From Acetatifactor sp. (GTDB lineage: Bacteria; Bacillota; Clostridia; Lachnospirales; Lachnospiraceae), in assembly GCA_022511385.1 (NCBI GenBank), contig JAFLRN010000013.1, forward strand, positions 1-54,426: DNA of 54,426 bases, written 5' to 3'. Positions 9,191-16,378 of the stretch are shown in pieces. Below the pieces are notes generated by a model. The model made no database searches. It saw nothing but the letters and a program-made list of their open reading frames with translations, and was not told where the DNA came from. The translations under genes were made by a program, and so were the position numbers. Position 1 is the first letter of the stretch. Each line of letters begins with the position of its first letter.

Positions 9191-9211
9191 ACTTCCGGTA
9201 TCTCGGGAGGT
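9191..9211 (+). promoter_or_regulatory. Hairpin sequestering the ribosome site of the small ORF
   Basis: ACTTCC (9191-9196) can pair with GGAGGT (9206-9211), with one G-U pair and a 9-nt loop, so the Shine-Dalgarno core would lie in a stem. This is a common trait of type I toxin mRNAs. Confidence 0.4.
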
Positions 9212-9218
9212 GATACAT

Positions 9219-9344
9219 ATGGAAAATCTTGAGAAAGGCAAAAGATATGATGGTATGATTCTCGGCTTGCTCAATATTGCAGTGACGATCATCAGCATCA
9301 TCGTCACCATAGTCAGTATTGTAAGAGCCGACAAAGAAGAATAA
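9219..9344 (+). CDS. 41-residue single-helix membrane peptide (candidate type I toxin)
   Basis: A small ORF, MENLEKGKRYDGM followed by one hydrophobic helix (about residues 13-35, rich in Ile, Val and Leu) and the charged tail RADKEE. A strong GGGAGGTGAT ribosome site precedes the ATG, and a terminator begins 4 bp after the stop. Size and build (one helix, charged ends) fit small hydrophobic toxins of type I systems such as TxpA or BsrG, but I see no family-specific signature. A near-perfect promoter on the opposite strand just downstream would make an antisense RNA overlapping the 3' end. Alternatively it is a small membrane protein of other function. Confidence 0.6.
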   Translation: MENLEKGKRYDGMILGLLNIAVTIISIIVTIVSIVRADKEE

Positions 9345-9347
9345 ACG

Positions 9348-9393
9348 TCAAAAAAGCAACCGCCCCCGCCCAGGTGTGTGGCTGCTTTTTTGA
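9348..9393. terminator. Bidirectional rho-independent terminator
   Basis: TCAAAAAAGCAACC (9348-9361) pairs with GGCTGCTTTTTTGA (9380-9393) with one mismatch. There is a T-run on both strands, so it can end both the small-ORF mRNA and the antisense RNA. Confidence 0.75.
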
Positions 9394-9444
9394 TAGCTGC
9401 TAAAAATCCAGGCGAACCGTTGATGTACGGATAACACCTTTTTC
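9350..9444 (-). ncRNA. Predicted antisense RNA (candidate antitoxin)
   Basis: A near-consensus promoter at 9451-9479 points left, with no minus-strand gene ahead of it until glyA at 7122. A transcript starting near 9444 would run about 95 nt to the shared terminator and overlap the 3' end of the small-ORF mRNA; read-through would cover the ORF. Ends are estimates from promoter and terminator positions only. Confidence 0.4.
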
Positions 9445-9450
9445 ATACTT

Positions 9451-9479
9451 ATTGTATCGAAGCAAAACTACTGTGTCAA
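9451..9479 (-). promoter_or_regulatory. Strong sigma-A promoter for antisense RNA
   Basis: On the minus strand TTGACA (9474-9479), exactly 17 nt, then TACAAT (9451-9456). It lies downstream of the U32-like gene, whose frame ends at 9509, and drives transcription toward the small ORF in antisense. Confidence 0.7.
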
Positions 9480-9508
9480 CATCAAAGTATATATCACACC
9501 CCTCGACG

Positions 9509-10459
9509 TCACGGCCAGGTGCCTCTCTTGGGTTTGCTCACATTGATCACCTTGTTCCCTTCCAGCCACAAGGTCAGATAAAGTCTGCCCTCATCCCGCC
9601 GCTCCGGCTTCATCAGATAATATACATACTGATCGATCAGGCCGAAAAGATTGGTGTTCCGCCCCTCCAGCTTAAAATTCACAAAGCCCATGGGCACATA
9701 TTTCTCCCAGATATCATCCGGCGAAACATAGGTGGGATACTTCATGGCATCATAAAAGGTATTTTTAAACAGGCATTCACACTGCCACGGCTCGATGGGA
9801 ACCTGCTTGTCCGACGGAAGTTTCCTGTTCGTTAGAGCGGTCCGCTCCATCTCGGCCATATGCCTGTAATGCTCTCCTCTTCGGGGACAGTTGGGTATAC
9901 AGATGGCATTTACCAGAATTTCACACCTGTCTTTTTTCTCAATTTTCTGCAGAAGATCAAACTGGTTGTTGAAATTATAGTCCAACACCACCAGCTGATA
10001 GTCCTTCTCAAGTTCTGCGTTCACTTCGTCCACATTCCTGATTTCCTTGCAGGTCGAGCTGTTGATCTTGAAGCCGGGATATTTCGCCCTGATATACTCT
10101 TCCAGGATGGGAGACACCACCAAAACCTCATTCATCCCGTTGTCCGCCACTTTCATGCAGAAATTGCAGTACGCATCCTGCAGGTCATCCTGGTCTAACA
10201 AAGGATTTGTGTAAGTATAGCGAATGGGGATCCCCACAGCATTAATACTCTTTACCACATTCTGTATAAAACCCGCGTCACACTGATCTGCGATGCTGAT
10301 CCTGCCGCCGTTCCAGAGAGAGGTAGGAAACTCACCAAAAAAGGAAGCAATCTCCACACCCGGCCTAAAGAAATCCGGCTCATTCTTCATCATACTGACC
10401 AGCGCCATGTTCAGGGGGAAATTATATCTAAGCCCTGGCAAATGAAATTTCACTTTCAT
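9509..10459 (-). CDS. U32-peptidase-like protein, paralogue A
   Basis: 316 residues and not a confident match to any characterised gene. Features recall the U32 (TrhP/UbiU-like) TIM-barrel family. There is a late GFVNFKLEGR block like the U32 motif G-x-x-S-x-K-I-E-G-R, and clustered cysteines in NAICIPNCPRRGEHY plus YCNFC and QCEC that could bind a 4Fe-4S cluster. Alternating strand/helix segments include EVLVVSPILEEYI and YQLVVLDYNFNN. No signal peptide, so cytoplasmic. It is third after GH10 and GH43 in a xylan-type operon, 55 bp after GH43. Two paralogues lie at 22626-23531 and 23547-24497. U32 enzymes commonly act in RNA or quinone hydroxylation or on collagen-like substrates; a role here is unknown. 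Confidence 0.75.
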   Translation of the reverse strand: MKVKFHLPGLRYNFPLNMALVSMMKNEPDFFRPGVEIASFFGEFPTSLWNGGRISIADQCDAGFIQNVVKSINAVGIPIRYTYTNPLLDQDDLQDAYCNFCMKVADNGMNEVLVVSPILEEYIRAKYPGFKINSSTCKEIRNVDEVNAELEKDYQLVVLDYNFNNQFDLLQKIEKKDRCEILVNAICIPNCPRRGEHYRHMAEMERTALTNRKLPSDKQVPIEPWQCECLFKNTFYDAMKYPTYVSPDDIWEKYVPMGFVNFKLEGRNTNLFGLIDQYVYYLMKPERRDEGRLYLTLWLEGNKVINVSKPKRGTWP

Positions 10460-10514
10460 ATTAACCTCTCCTCACCAATCTCTTTTCCGGACTAAGCATG
10501 CTTTTGCCAACATG

Positions 10515-12095
10515 CTACAGCGGCCGATAAGAAAGACTCTTAAAGCAGACTGCCTGTTCCCTGCAATCGGTGTCGGCTACTGCATACATACCCGCAGTAC
10601 ATCCCACAAATCCTCCCGCAACCTCCGTGGACAAATCTCTGATATCCAAGTCGCTGCAGAGGAGCGCCTTTTCATAGCAATCCGTCTCGCCTGCCTGTGC
10701 ATACATCAGTTCCATCGAAGCGGACAGGCCCTCCACCCACAGCACAAGCTGGGGATTGTCACCAGCGACATTGAGCACATTACTGCTCACTATCGTATCC
10801 TGACCGCCCTTGCAAAAGATGACCTCAGCCTTGAGCTGTGCGCCGCTTCGGCTAAGCTCCGTCCGAAGGTGATATTCATTGCTCTGCATCAACGCGATGC
10901 CTGCCCTCCTGCCATCGGTAAGCTGATCCGTAAGAAGACTTACGGACATTTCGAACCGATGATGCTGCTGGCGCACTGCCACATAAGAGGGACTGTCCTT
11001 CTCCTTCAGCGTAATGCTCCGGAAAGAAAGCTCAAGTCCTTCTTTCGTCAGCCGATACATATCTTCACCCGGATTCCGCAGAGTCAAGAACTCAGGTTCC
11101 AGCTTCTCCATCCCGGCAAACTCATAGGTTCTGCTGCCAAAGGGATCTGCAGCTTCCGTCTTCCACGCCGGAAGGTCAATCTCCACTTCCTCCGTCAGGA
11201 CGCCCACGCAGGGATTGACCACAGGCCAGTCGTTCTGCCATTCCACCTTGGCCAGGAAGGTCTCACGGCCCATGGTGGTAAAACTCTGAAGGGGCCGAAC
11301 CGCCAGCATCACCATATACCATTCCCCGTTTACAGTCTCCACCAGGTCCGCATGGCCCACATACTTGATGGGATAATCCCATCCAAGATGTCTGTGGGTC
11401 AGGATGGGATTACAGAAATTGTTCTCATAAGGTCCGAGCAGATTTTTACTGCGGCAGATCGTTACCGCATGTTCAGGGCCCGTACCGCCCTCCGCATTCA
11501 TGATATAATACCAGCCATCCTTCTTGTACAGATGGGGGCCTTCCGGCCACACGATATTTTTCATGGCGCCGTTCCACACGTTGTAGGTCTCCCCCACCAG
11601 CTGCATTTTCTCCAGATCCACCTCCCGGATCCAGATATAGTAATCCCCGTTGTACTTACAGCCTTCGGGATTGGGATGGGTGCCTATGTAGTAACACTTT
11701 CCGTCATCGTCAAAGAACAGGCTGGGATCGATGCCGTCCGCACCTTCCAGATAATGAGGCTCCGACCAGGGACCGGCGGGGTCCTTGGCAGTGACAATAT
11801 AATTTCCGCCGAAAGAAACGTTGGTACAGATCACGTAAAATGTACCCTCATGATACCGGATGGTGGGCGCAAAAAGTCCTTGGGAATGTCCGCTGTTCTT
11901 CAACGGAAGCTGGCTCTCCCGATCCATCACATTGCCGATCTGCTCCCAGTGCGCCAGATCCCTGCTGTGCAGAACGGGCAGCCCGGGAAAATAGGAAAAA
12001 GTGGAATTTACCAGGTAAAAATCTTCCCCCACCGCACAGATGGACGGGTCCGGGTAAAACCCCGGAAGTATGGGATTCTTTGCTGTAACTGACAT
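10515..12095 (-). CDS. Glycoside hydrolase family 43 beta-xylosidase / arabinofuranosidase
   Basis: 526 residues. The five-bladed propeller begins NPILPGFYPDPSIC with catalytic base D16. D123 in GADGIDPSLFF is the pKa modulator and E185 in VWPEGPHLY the acid. A C-terminal beta-sandwich (about residues 330-526) completes the xylosidase-type architecture. There is no signal peptide, so it should release xylose or arabinose from imported xylo-oligosaccharides in the cytoplasm. It follows the GH10 xylanase gene by 60 bp and precedes the U32-like gene. The subfamily cannot be fixed by eye; 11 or 12 are likely. Confidence 0.93.
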   Translation of the reverse strand: MSVTAKNPILPGFYPDPSICAVGEDFYLVNSTFSYFPGLPVLHSRDLAHWEQIGNVMDRESQLPLKNSGHSQGLFAPTIRYHEGTFYVICTNVSFGGNYIVTAKDPAGPWSEPHYLEGADGIDPSLFFDDDGKCYYIGTHPNPEGCKYNGDYYIWIREVDLEKMQLVGETYNVWNGAMKNIVWPEGPHLYKKDGWYYIMNAEGGTGPEHAVTICRSKNLLGPYENNFCNPILTHRHLGWDYPIKYVGHADLVETVNGEWYMVMLAVRPLQSFTTMGRETFLAKVEWQNDWPVVNPCVGVLTEEVEIDLPAWKTEAADPFGSRTYEFAGMEKLEPEFLTLRNPGEDMYRLTKEGLELSFRSITLKEKDSPSYVAVRQQHHRFEMSVSLLTDQLTDGRRAGIALMQSNEYHLRTELSRSGAQLKAEVIFCKGGQDTIVSSNVLNVAGDNPQLVLWVEGLSASMELMYAQAGETDCYEKALLCSDLDIRDLSTEVAGGFVGCTAGMYAVADTDCREQAVCFKSLSYRPL

Positions 12096-12155
12096 AATTA
12101 ACCTCTTTTCTGCTGCCTTCGGCAGCTCATAAACGATGCATTGTTCTGTAAAACG

Positions 12156-13589
12156 CTATTTTAAAAACTCATAGTAAGCCGGCTTAGGCTCATAGTTTTC
12201 GTCAAACAACAGTGGACATTCCGGCAGATCCTCTGTATTACCGCCCCCCACATCGGATCGGGTCTGAAGCCAGGACAGGTGATCCGCCGTTCCCCAGAAG
12301 GTAAGCCCGGTTATATTGATTCCATCCCGCTGATTGTCATTTTTCAGCACCCAGTAGATCAGGCGGTAACGGTCAGCCTGTTTCTCATACTCCTCCGCCT
12401 TCGCCTCATCGCTTCCGTCGTATCCGTCGCTTGATTTCATGTCCAGTTCTGTAATCTGTACATTTCCTACCACTGCTGCGTAACGCTTGATCGCAGTATC
12501 AATTTCAGACCATGTGGGAGAGGCCATACTATAATGGCCCTGCATACCCATGCCATCAATGCGGGTTCCCACACCGGGTTCTCCCTCACGGTCCTTCACA
12601 GCCCGTAAAAGCTCCAGGATTCCCTGCTGTTTGTTAAAGGCGCACTCGTTGTAATCGTTATAATACAGCTCAAGGTCTGCGGGGGCATACTTGTTCGCAT
12701 AGATAAAAGCGTTGATAATATACTCGTTGCTCTGGTATACATGCCACCAGCTGGAATTGTTGTTGTGCCGGTCCTGGCTCAGAGGTTCGTCGGGATTTTC
12801 ACTATCCGAACGGTATGTGCCCGTTCCGTCGCTTACTGCCTCGTTCACCACATCCCAGCCATAGAACATGTCCTTATACTTGCTGTCCTCTCCGGTGAAA
12901 TGAGTGAGCATGGTGCGGATATACCACTCCAACCGCTTGTTCATGGTCTCTTTGTCCACGTAATCCTTATTCTTGTCATAATCCACGTGGAAGAACCATT
13001 CCTGTGTCTGGGCATGCCATACAAGCACATGTCCCCTCATCTTGATCTGCTTATCAGGATTCGCCTGATTCCAGTCCAACACCTTATCCAGAATAGCTTC
13101 TGCCCTGGAATAATCCAGCTTCGGAACAATGATGGTTTCTCCGTTCAGCTCTGCTTCCTCAGTGCCGGGACATCTTGCCAGGCTGTAACCAAACATGGCA
13201 TCCGGCTTCAGCTCATTACCGATGGTGAGCGCATTAAAATATGTTGTCACCAGCTCCCAGACCTTCTCTTCCTGTATCTCCCCCAGCGTCACTGCCGTAC
13301 CCACACGGCAGCCCAGATTCTTCATAACTGCATCTCTTAATACCAGCTCCTCCTGGCTGTCGCTACCCTGTGACACCGTATCTGACTGTTCATCACCGGG
13401 TGCCTGGCCTTCGCTGCCATCCGGCTGTTCTGTTCCCTCAGACTCTCCGGTGTCATCCCCAGCCCCGATATTTTCTGACTCGGTCTGAGAATCCTGTTTT
13501 GTTCCTTCGGTTTCTGTATTTCCACAACCTGCCAATACTGCGGCCGACAGGAATATTGCCGTCATGCCAGCCAAAATTCTCTTTTTCAT
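12156..13589 (-). CDS. Endo-1,4-beta-xylanase, GH10 lipoprotein
   Basis: Cuts internal xylan linkages at the cell surface. 477 residues: signal peptide with lipobox LAGC (C22), an acidic Ser/Gly/Glu/Asp-rich linker to about residue 80, then a GH10 TIM barrel. The acid/base is E250 in WDVVNEAVSDG and the nucleophile E381 in VQITELDMKS. NELKPD near residue 125 and HVLVWHAQTQEWF near 187 are typical substrate-site blocks. First gene of the GH10-GH43-U32-like unit, with a good ribosome site (AAGGAGG) and its own promoter. A divergent AraC regulator starts 226 bp away. Confidence 0.96.
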   Translation of the reverse strand: MKKRILAGMTAIFLSAAVLAGCGNTETEGTKQDSQTESENIGAGDDTGESEGTEQPDGSEGQAPGDEQSDTVSQGSDSQEELVLRDAVMKNLGCRVGTAVTLGEIQEEKVWELVTTYFNALTIGNELKPDAMFGYSLARCPGTEEAELNGETIIVPKLDYSRAEAILDKVLDWNQANPDKQIKMRGHVLVWHAQTQEWFFHVDYDKNKDYVDKETMNKRLEWYIRTMLTHFTGEDSKYKDMFYGWDVVNEAVSDGTGTYRSDSENPDEPLSQDRHNNNSSWWHVYQSNEYIINAFIYANKYAPADLELYYNDYNECAFNKQQGILELLRAVKDREGEPGVGTRIDGMGMQGHYSMASPTWSEIDTAIKRYAAVVGNVQITELDMKSSDGYDGSDEAKAEEYEKQADRYRLIYWVLKNDNQRDGINITGLTFWGTADHLSWLQTRSDVGGGNTEDLPECPLLFDENYEPKPAYYEFLK

Positions 13590-13640
13590 TGATATACCTC
13601 CTTAGTCGCATATTCCGCAGGTCACTACCCTTCTGCGGAC

Positions 13641-13670
13641 ATTATAACGCCTTTTCGGTGGAAAAGTCCA
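13641..13670 (-). promoter_or_regulatory. Promoter of the GH10-GH43 operon
   Basis: Minus strand TGGACT (13665-13670), 18-nt spacer and perfect TATAAT (13641-13646). The weak -35 fits an activator-dependent promoter. Confidence 0.6.
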
Positions 13671-13672
13671 CC
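13657..13672. promoter_or_regulatory. Palindrome over the GH10 promoter -35
   Basis: GGTGGA-N4-TCCACC is a perfect 6-bp inverted repeat covering the -35. It is a plausible operator. Confidence 0.4.
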
Positions 13673-13688
13673 ATATCTTGATCAGCCC

Positions 13689-13699
13689 GACAAGTGACG
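13689..13699 (-). promoter_or_regulatory. GTCACTTG motif upstream of GH10
   Basis: CGTCACTTGTC on the minus strand lies 18 nt upstream of the -35, the same gap as the nearest copy before the GH39-GH43 promoter. Candidate activator site. Confidence 0.4.
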
Positions 13700-13765
13700 C
13701 CCAGCCCCGGCAATATTCCTCGGGCCTTATTGCTTTGTAGCAGAATTTTTGTTCCTATCCCTCAG

Positions 13766-13794
13766 TTTACTTTTTCTCACAGAAGTGATAAAAT
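13766..13794 (+). promoter_or_regulatory. Promoter of the AraC-family gene
   Basis: TTTACT (13766-13771), 17-nt spacer, TAAAAT (13789-13794). The expected start lies within about 15 nt of the ATG, giving a short leader. Confidence 0.55.
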
Positions 13795-13814
13795 AAGTCC
13801 GAGGTGATTTATCC

Positions 13815-14741
13815 ATGACAGAAGACAGAATGGATTTTAACAGCGTCAACAGCGATTTTCCCGGCACCCGAACTATCCAGTCAGGCAGCCAGGAACTGGT
13901 CTCTTATCATCAAAGCTCCGCCGTCCGCATCTGGTGCAACGACATATTTGCAGACTTTGACCCCCACTGGCACACTGCCCTGGAGATTCTTATGCCTGAG
14001 GAAAACTGGTACGACGCCATTATTCGTGAGGCAACCTATCATCTTGTCCCCGGCGACATTCTGTTGATTCCTTCCGGCGAACTGCACGCCCTGAGGGCTC
14101 CTGAAAAAGGAGTTCGCTATGTGTTTCTGCTGAACATCTCACCCATCGCAAATCTCCACGGCTTTTCCAGCATTGAATCCGTGATGGACGGTCCCCTTTT
14201 CATCAACAAGAATACTTACCCTCACATCTACGACGATGTGTACCATATCCTGCTTCAGATGCGCAATGAATATTTCAGCGAAAATGAATTTGCGGAGCTG
14301 GCTATCTTTTCTCTGCTCTTGAATCTCTTCATTAAGCTGGGGAACAACCACTTAAACAGCGTCAACCTTTTTCACAACGCCCGTCCCTATAAGCAGAAAG
14401 AATATATCAACAAGTTCAACAATGTGATGGAGTATATAGACGCCCACTATATGGATGAATTTACCTTAGATGACATAGCCTCCGCCAATGGCTTCAGCAA
14501 ATATCATTTTTCCAGACTGTTCAAGCAGTACACCGGGTACAGCTTCTGCTCCTACATCTGCCGCCGCAGGATTAAAATTGCGGAGGAACTGCTGGAGCAG
14601 CCCGATCTCTCCATCACGGAGATTGCTATGCAATCCGGCTTTCCCAGCATTTCTACCTTTAACAGGGTATTCCGGCAGCAAAAGAACTGCTCGCCTTCAG
14701 AATATCGTGAAAAGAACAGCCACGCCATCGTACTGGGATGA
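13815..14741 (+). CDS. AraC-family transcriptional regulator with cupin sensor domain
   Basis: 308 residues. Residues 40-130 form an AraC-type cupin (HWHTALEILMP, GDILLIPSGELHALRAP). The C-terminus has two helix-turn-helix motifs (LDDIASANGFSKYHFSRLFKQYTG near 219-242 and ITEIAMQSGFPSISTFNRVFRQ). A GAGGTGAT site precedes the ATG. It is divergent from the GH10-GH43 operon, so it probably senses a xylan breakdown sugar and activates nearby glycosidase genes. The GTCACTTG motif upstream of three GH promoters is a candidate site. Ligand and site are inferred. Confidence 0.93.
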   Translation: MTEDRMDFNSVNSDFPGTRTIQSGSQELVSYHQSSAVRIWCNDIFADFDPHWHTALEILMPEENWYDAIIREATYHLVPGDILLIPSGELHALRAPEKGVRYVFLLNISPIANLHGFSSIESVMDGPLFINKNTYPHIYDDVYHILLQMRNEYFSENEFAELAIFSLLLNLFIKLGNNHLNSVNLFHNARPYKQKEYINKFNNVMEYIDAHYMDEFTLDDIASANGFSKYHFSRLFKQYTGYSFCSYICRRRIKIAEELLEQPDLSITEIAMQSGFPSISTFNRVFRQQKNCSPSEYREKNSHAIVLG

Positions 14742-14762
14742 CAGCTCCAATAACCAAAGCTA

Positions 14763-15650
14763 TCAATCCGCCTCCGGATTGCTGATGACTACCTTGCCAT
14801 CATGCATGGCGATCTGCACCTTGTTTCCCTTTAATCCCATGCTTTCCAAAAGCTCCGACGGTATCTGAACGCGACCGGCACGGTCCATAATGGCATACTC
14901 TTCCTGTGTATCCTCTTTGCGCCAGTCGATGCCGCTCTCCTTTATCCGCTCCGCATAAGCCTCCTTCAACACACGTTCACTGCTGATCTTGCCATCGCGG
15001 ATGGCCACCACGCGCTTCACCTTCTTAGACAGCGCCACGTCATGAGTGACGATCAGGATGGTCTGTCCACCCTTGTTCAATTCCGTAAAAACATCAAAAA
15101 TATAGTTTGCCGTGTTCATATCCACGCTTCCCGTGGGTTCATCCGCCAGCAGAAGCTTAGGCGAATTTGCCAGAGCGATAGCGATGGCGATCCTCTGCTG
15201 TTCACCGCCTGACAGCATATTCATCCGGCTGTGCTTTTTATTGCTCATACCCACCTGTTCCAGCAGCTCCAATGCCTTTTCCCTGCGTTTTCTGGTGCTG
15301 GACAGACTCATGGGCAGCATCACATTTTCCAGAGCAGACAGATAGGGCAGGAGATTTCGCCCGTTGTTCTGCCACACGAAGCCCACCGTATCTCTCTTGT
15401 AGAGCACCAGCTCCTTCTCCGTCATGGTGAACAAATTCTTGCCCCCCACGGACAGGGAGCCTGCGCTGGGCCGGTCCAGACCGCCGATCATATTGAGAAA
15501 GGTGGACTTGCCGCTGCCGCTGTTTCCGATAATGGCAGTCAGTTCTCCCCCCTCCACCTTCAGATCCAGTCCCTGAAGCGCCAGCACCTCCGTCTGCTTT
15601 GATTTATAGATTTTCACCAGGCCATCCGCCTGTATCATTGTCTCAGGCAT
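14763..15650 (-). CDS. ABC transporter ATPase with C-terminal AbrB-like domain
   Basis: 295 residues. Residues 1-225 are a MacB/LolD-type ATPase with Walker A GNSGSGKST (42-50), signature LSGGE (146-150), Walker B LLLADEP (166-172) and H203. About residues 253-290 add a short domain reading DRAGRVQIPSELLESMG that matches the AbrB/SpoVT swapped-hairpin pattern (DxxGRxxIPxxLxxxLG). Typical partners lack this tail. It is the last gene of a five-gene efflux operon and starts 4 bp after the other ATPase gene. The tail may mediate dimerisation or DNA contact; no function can be assigned. Confidence 0.9.
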   Translation of the reverse strand: MPETMIQADGLVKIYKSKQTEVLALQGLDLKVEGGELTAIIGNSGSGKSTFLNMIGGLDRPSAGSLSVGGKNLFTMTEKELVLYKRDTVGFVWQNNGRNLLPYLSALENVMLPMSLSSTRKRREKALELLEQVGMSNKKHSRMNMLSGGEQQRIAIAIALANSPKLLLADEPTGSVDMNTANYIFDVFTELNKGGQTILIVTHDVALSKKVKRVVAIRDGKISSERVLKEAYAERIKESGIDWRKEDTQEEYAIMDRAGRVQIPSELLESMGLKGNKVQIAMHDGKVVISNPEAD

Positions 15651-15653
15651 TGT

Positions 15654-16352
15654 CTACCCCCTATCCGCTGCAACCTGCTGCCCTGCTTCCAGCTCGACGA
15701 TCATGTCCCCGGCATCCATCAGGCCCACATCATGAGTTGTCATCAGGATCGTGATCCCCTCTTTTCTGGTCATTTCCTGAAACAACATAGTGACCTGGGC
15801 TCCCATGGCGCTATCAAGCTCTGCAGTAGGTTCATCCGCCAATATGATCTTAGGTTTATGGGCGATGGCTCTGGCAATGGCCACCCTCTGCTGTTCGCCG
15901 CCGGACATCTCCGCAGGCATATGATTCATACGGTTTCCCAGCCCCACCATTTTTAAGCATTCCTCCACGCGCTTATCCCTCTCCTTGCCGGCCTTGATTC
16001 CGGCCAGCCTCATGGAAAACTCCACATTCTGGAAAGCATTCATGGTAGGGATTAATGACACGGCCTGGAACACAAAGCCCATATCCCGTCTTCTGAGGTT
16101 CTCCTTCTGTTTGTCAGACATCTTGCCCACAAGGCTCCCGTCAATCTTCACCGTACCGGACGTAGGTTGATCCAGTGCGCCGATAATATTCATCAGAGTG
16201 GTCTTGCCCGAGCCGGAACGGCCTTTCAGGATCGCCAGGTTCCCCTGCGGGATCATAACATTAATATCCTTCAGGGCCTGGAACTCACCTCCCGGCACCG
16301 GAAAGATCCGATTCACCCCATTCACTTCTATCACAATATTCTTACCGCTCAT
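15654..16352 (-). CDS. ABC transporter ATPase (MacB/LolD type)
   Basis: 232 residues with Walker A GRSGSGKTT near 40-48, signature MSGGEQQR, Walker B IILADEPTAELD and the switch His in TTHDVG. It energises an FtsX-like permease encoded just upstream (27 bp gap). With the second ATPase downstream, the operon encodes two unlike nucleotide-binding subunits that could form a heterodimer on the single large permease. Confidence 0.94.
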   Translation of the reverse strand: MSGKNIVIEVNGVNRIFPVPGGEFQALKDINVMIPQGNLAILKGRSGSGKTTLMNIIGALDQPTSGTVKIDGSLVGKMSDKQKENLRRRDMGFVFQAVSLIPTMNAFQNVEFSMRLAGIKAGKERDKRVEECLKMVGLGNRMNHMPAEMSGGEQQRVAIARAIAHKPKIILADEPTAELDSAMGAQVTMLFQEMTRKEGITILMTTHDVGLMDAGDMIVELEAGQQVAADRG

Positions 16353-16378
16353 ACTTCATACCCCGCAACTTAAAGAAA

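Noticed and set aside
10512..12092. Long plus-strand open frame of 526 codons antisense to GH43
   Set aside because: Fully overlaps a clear GH43 gene. It is a mirror frame produced by codon bias and has no domain.
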